Shown: positions 60,735 through 64,000 of the stretch, piece after piece | Numbering within the stretch: position 1 is the stretch's first letter | How the letters are laid out: every line of letters begins with the position of its first letter | DNA from: Aquisalimonas sp. 2447 | GTDB lineage: Bacteria > Pseudomonadota > Gammaproteobacteria > Nitrococcales > Aquisalimonadaceae | NCBI RefSeq assembly: GCF_012044895.1 | Contig: NZ_CP050695.1 | Location: 588,501-652,500 of the forward strand | Length of the DNA stretch: 64,000 bases | Reading direction: 5' to 3' | The notes under the pieces: model-generated | The model's database searches: none | Told to the model about the DNA's origin: nothing | The model's input: only the letters and a program-made list of their open reading frames with translations | Position numbers and translations under genes: made by a program

Positions 60735-62027
60735 ATGGTCAACGAGGTCTGTTATCAGACGCTGTCCTTTGATGAGCCCTGGAGCCTGGAGACCTACCGC
60801 AAGCTCGGTGGGTATGAGGCCTGGCGCAAGGTCCTGAGCGAGCAAACGCCGCCGGAGGACATCATCGAGACCATGAAAAAGGCCTCGTTGCGCGGCCGTG
60901 GTGGCGCCGGTTTTCCGGCCGGGGTGAAGTGGAGCTTCATGCCCCGCAAGGCGCCGGTGCAGAAGTACCTGCTGTGCAATTCCGACGAATCCGAGCCGGG
61001 CACCTGCAAGGACCGCGACATCCTGCGCTACAACCCGCATGCGCTGGTGGAGGGCATGGCCATCGCCGCCTATTCCATGGGCGCCACCGTGGGTTACAAC
61101 TACCTCCGCGGCGAGTTCCATCACGAGCCCTTCGAGCGCATGGAGCAGGCCGTGAAGGAGGCCTATGCCGAAGGGCTGCTGGGCAAGAACATCCTCGGCT
61201 CCGGCGTGGATTTCGACCTCTACAATTACTATGGCGCCGGCGCCTACATCTGCGGTGAAGAGAGTGCGCTGATGGAGTCCCTGGAGGGCAAGAAGGGGCA
61301 GCCGCGCTACAAGCCGCCGTTCCCGGCGCAGGTGGGTCTCTATGGCAAGCCCACCACCATCAACAACACCGAGACGCTGGCGTCGGTGCCCGCCATCATG
61401 CGCAATGGTCCCGACTGGTTCCTGGAGAAGGGCAAGCCGAACAACGGTGGCACCAAGATCTTCTGTGTCTCCGGGCACGTCGAGAAACCGGGCAACTTCG
61501 AGATCCCGCTGGGGACCCCGTTCAGTGAACTCCTGGAGATGGCCGGCGGTGTGCGCGGTGGGCGCAAGCTCAAGGCCGTGATCCCGGGTGGGTCCTCCAT
61601 GCCGGTGATCCCCGGTGACACCATGATGGATCTGACCATGGACTACGACAGCATCGCCCAGGCTGGCTCCGGCCTTGGCTCTGGCGGTGTCATGGTCATG
61701 GACGAGACCACGGACATGGTCAAGGCCATCTGCCGCATCTCCCGCTTTTATTACGCCGAGTCCTGCGGCCAGTGCACACCCTGCCGCGAGGGTACGGGCT
61801 GGATGTACCGGGTGCTGAGACGCATCGTGAATGGCGAGGGCCGGCCGGAAGACCTGGATCTGCTGGAGGCCGCCGCCGGACAGATCGCGGGGCACACGAT
61901 CTGCGCCTTCGGCGAGGCCGCTGCCTGGCCGGTGCAGGGGTTCCTCAAGCACTTCCGGCACGAGTTCGAGTACTACATCGAGCACAAGCGGTCCATCGTT
62001 GATGATTCCCCAGGGGCTGCCGCATGA
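60735..62027 (+). CDS. nuoF: NADH-quinone oxidoreductase subunit F
   Basis: 430-residue subunit that binds NADH and FMN. The glycine-rich site is [13 protein letters not shown], the FMN loop includes [14 protein letters not shown], and the N3 [4Fe-4S] ligands are in [12 protein letters not shown] plus a later Cys in HTICAFGEA. It starts three bases after nuoE and overlaps nuoG. Confidence 0.96.
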   Translation: MVNEVCYQTLSFDEPWSLETYRKLGGYEAWRKVLSEQTPPEDIIETMKKASLRGRGGAGFPAGVKWSFMPRKAPVQKYLLCNSDESEPGTCKDRDILRYNPHALVEGMAIAAYSMGATVGYNYLRGEFHHEPFERMEQAVKEAYAEGLLGKNILGSGVDFDLYNYYGAGAYICGEESALMESLEGKKGQPRYKPPFPAQVGLYGKPTTINNTETLASVPAIMRNGPDWFLEKGKPNNGGTKIFCVSGHVEKPGNFEIPLGTPFSELLEMAGGVRGGRKLKAVIPGGSSMPVIPGDTMMDLTMDYDSIAQAGSGLGSGGVMVMDETTDMVKAICRISRFYYAESCGQCTPCREGTGWMYRVLRRIVNGEGRPEDLDLLEAAAGQIAGHTICAFGEAAAWPVQGFLKHFRHEFEYYIEHKRSIVDDSPGAAA

Positions 62028-64000
62028 CAGACAAGGCTGAAGCGAACAACCCGGACATGGTCACCATCGAGGTGGACGGCGTCGAGCTGGAAGCGCCAAA
62101 GGGGTCCATGCTCATCGAGGCCACCGACAACGCGGACATCCATGTGCCGCGGTTCTGCTACCACCGCAAGCTGTCGGTGGTGGCCAACTGCCGCATGTGC
62201 CTGGTGGACGTGGAAAAGGCGCCCAAGCCCCTGCCGGCGTGTGCGACACCCGTCGCCGACGGCATGAAAGTGCGCACCCGCTCCGAGCGTGCGCTGAAGG
62301 CGCAGAAGGGCGTGATGGAGTTCCTGCTGATCAACCATCCGCTGGACTGCCCCATCTGCGATCAGGGCGGCGAGTGCGAGCTGCAGGATCTGGCGCTGGG
62401 CTACGGGCGCGGCGTCTCGCGCTTCACCGAGCGCAAGCGCGTGGTGGAGGACGAGGATCTCGGTCCGCTCATCGAGACCGAGATGACGCGCTGCATCCAC
62501 TGCACCCGCTGCGTGCGCTTCCTGGATGAAGTCGCCGGCTTCCGCGAGCTGGGCGGCATGGGCCGCGGCGAGCACACGGAAATCGGTACCTTCGTTGAGG
62601 CTGGGGTGCACTCGGAGATGTCGGGCAACATCATCGACCTCTGCCCTGTGGGTGCGCTCACCTCCAAACCCTACCGTTTCAGCGCGCGCGCCTGGGAGAT
62701 GCTGAGCCACCCGGCGGTGTCGCCCCACGACTGTGTCGGCTCGAATCTGCAGCTCCACCATGTGCGCGGGGCCGTCAAGCGCGTGGTGCCGCGGGAAAAT
62801 GAATCCGTCAACGAGTGCTGGATCGCCGACCGCGACCGCTTCGCCTACGAGGGCGTGAAGAGCCCGGATCGCCTGGAAGTCCCCATGGTGCGTGACACCG
62901 GCGGCGAGTGGCGCGAGGTGGACTGGGAGACCGCCCTTGAGGCCGCTGGCGAGCATCTCAAGGGCGTGTCCACCCGCGAGGGCGGCGATGCCCTGGGTAC
63001 GCTGGTCTCCCCCAACGCCACGTTGGAGGAGATGTACCTGGCCGGGCAGCTCACTCGCGGACTGTATTCCCGCAACATCGATGCGCGCCTGCGCGAGAGC
63101 GACTTCAGCGATCAGGACCGCATGGGCGCATTCCCGGCCCTGGGGATCGAGATCGAGGCGCTGGAGAGCCTCGAGGCTGCGCTGCTGGTGGGCAGCGAGC
63201 CCCGCTGGGATCAGCCCATCATTAACCATCGCCTGCGCAAGGCGGCGCTGCGCGGTGGCGCAGTGATGTCGCTGAACTACCGTGCCCAGGCGTCGAATTT
63301 CGATCTGGCCGCCGAACATGTGGTGAGCCCGGCCGCCATGGTCGCCGAGTTCGCCGGCGTGGCAAAGGCGCTGCTGGAGGATGCCGGCAAGAAGGCGCCC
63401 AACGGCTTCAATAACCTGCTGGGCAAGCAGAAGGTCACCGACATCCACCGCACCATGGCCGGCCGCCTGAAGGAAACGGCCCGCGCCGCCGTGTTGCTGG
63501 GGCAGGGGGCGCAGGCCCACCCCCGGGCGGCGGACCTGCGCCTGCTGGCCGGCCTGATCGCCGAACTCGCTGACTGCCGGGTGGGCATTCTCACCGACGG
63601 TGCCAACCAGGCCGGTGCCTGGCTTGCCGGCGCAGTCCCGCATCGCCGGGTCGGCGGTGCCGCCGAGGACAAACCTGGCCGCACGGTGGCCGACATGCTC
63701 GCGGAGCCCCGGCAGGCGTACCTGCTGGTGGGGGTCGAGCCCGAACACGACTGCTGGGATGGCGCTGCCGCCCTGGCGGCTCTGAAGCAGGCCCGCAGCG
63801 TGGTCTGCCTGACCCCGTTTGTCACCGACACCATGCGCGAGTACGCCAGCGTCCTGCTGCCGGTGGGCAGCTTCGGTGAGACCCACGGCACGTACGTCAA
63901 CGCCGAGGGCCGCTGGCAGAGCTTTCCCGGAGTGGCCCAGCCGGCGGGCGAGGCGCGGCCGGCGTGGAAAGTGCTGCGGGTGCTCGGCAACGTCCTCGAA
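62024..64000 (+). CDS. nuoG: NADH-quinone oxidoreductase subunit G, cut by the window end
   Basis: First 659 residues of the largest peripheral subunit, running off the right edge. The N-terminal ferredoxin-like domain holds N1b ([16 protein letters not shown] and later PACATP), followed by the His/Cys cluster site [14 protein letters not shown] and the four-Cys motif [10 protein letters not shown] with [11 protein letters not shown]. The molybdopterin-oxidoreductase-like domain follows. Its ATG overlaps the nuoF stop. Confidence 0.95.
   Translation, partial: MTDKAEANNPDMVTIEVDGVELEAPKGSMLIEATDNADIHVPRFCYHRKLSVVANCRMCLVDVEKAPKPLPACATPVADGMKVRTRSERALKAQKGVMEFLLINHPLDCPICDQGGECELQDLALGYGRGVSRFTERKRVVEDEDLGPLIETEMTRCIHCTRCVRFLDEVAGFRELGGMGRGEHTEIGTFVEAGVHSEMSGNIIDLCPVGALTSKPYRFSARAWEMLSHPAVSPHDCVGSNLQLHHVRGAVKRVVPRENESVNECWIADRDRFAYEGVKSPDRLEVPMVRDTGGEWREVDWETALEAAGEHLKGVSTREGGDALGTLVSPNATLEEMYLAGQLTRGLYSRNIDARLRESDFSDQDRMGAFPALGIEIEALESLEAALLVGSEPRWDQPIINHRLRKAALRGGAVMSLNYRAQASNFDLAAEHVVSPAAMVAEFAGVAKALLEDAGKKAPNGFNNLLGKQKVTDIHRTMAGRLKETARAAVLLGQGAQAHPRAADLRLLAGLIAELADCRVGILTDGANQAGAWLAGAVPHRRVGGAAEDKPGRTVADMLAEPRQAYLLVGVEPEHDCWDGAAALAALKQARSVVCLTPFVTDTMREYASVLLPVGSFGETHGTYVNAEGRWQSFPGVAQPAGEARPAWKVLRVLGNVLE

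Overview
The window comes from a GC-rich gammaproteobacterium. The block carA-carB-greA, yhbY/rlmE, ftsH-folP-glmM, tpiA-secG-tRNA-Leu-nuoABCDEFG is a gammaproteobacterial backbone arrangement, and a split adenosylcobalamin ribonucleotide reductase (NrdJa/NrdJb) is also seen in Pseudomonas-like lineages. An Ectothiorhodospiraceae-type (Chromatiales) host is my inference from codon use and gene order, not a demonstrated assignment.

Left part (1-15.7 kb): an RND efflux adaptor (cut by the window edge) and its inner-membrane pump; a membrane diguanylate cyclase; a three-domain acyl-AMP ligase/acyl carrier/acyltransferase fusion; a YdfG-like dehydrogenase; nicotinamidase and a patatin-like phospholipase; then nrdJa, interrupted by a 440-residue intein with a LAGLIDADG endonuclease, and nrdJb, behind a probable NrdR box pair and closed by an intrinsic terminator.

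Accessory region (15.8-25 kb): a decayed integron. An integron integrase lost its catalytic core by internal deletion, and a 60-bp attC site is recognisable at 20231-20290. An OsmC-like gene of lower GC looks like a cassette. Three insertion sequences (IS701, IS1634 and IS1595 families) have landed in the region. Passenger genes include a GNAT, a PHB-depolymerase-like esterase, a cytosine deaminase resembling the fungal Fcy1 enzyme, an SDR, and a fragment of an EthD-like gene.

Guanidine operon (26.2-37.9 kb): a guanidine-I (ykkC) riboswitch precedes an ABC importer (binding protein, permease, ATPase), two DUF1989 proteins (carboxyguanidine deiminase subunits), a biotin-dependent guanidine/urea carboxylase and allophanate hydrolase. 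Together these would import guanidine and convert it to ammonium and CO2. An IS110-family element with a frameshifted transposase sits between the carboxylase and the hydrolase genes.

Middle part (38-44.8 kb): HIT protein, GNAT, YghU-type glutathione-dependent oxidoreductase, a small outer-membrane barrel, an AbiTii-like protein, a zinc-ribbon protein, a VOC protein, and two cell-wall genes: an M15-like peptidase and an L,D-transpeptidase with a frameshifted N-terminus and a large in-frame deletion.

Right part (45-64 kb): pyrimidine/arginine synthesis (carAB, with a promoter and an attenuator-like hairpin), transcription and ribosome factors (greA, yhbY, rlmE), FtsH protease, folate and cell-wall precursor genes (folP, glmM), tpiA, secG, tRNA-Leu(GAG) and the start of the complex I operon, cut off inside nuoG. 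REP-like palindromes with GTAG/GTGG heads, mostly as inverted pairs, occur at six places between genes.
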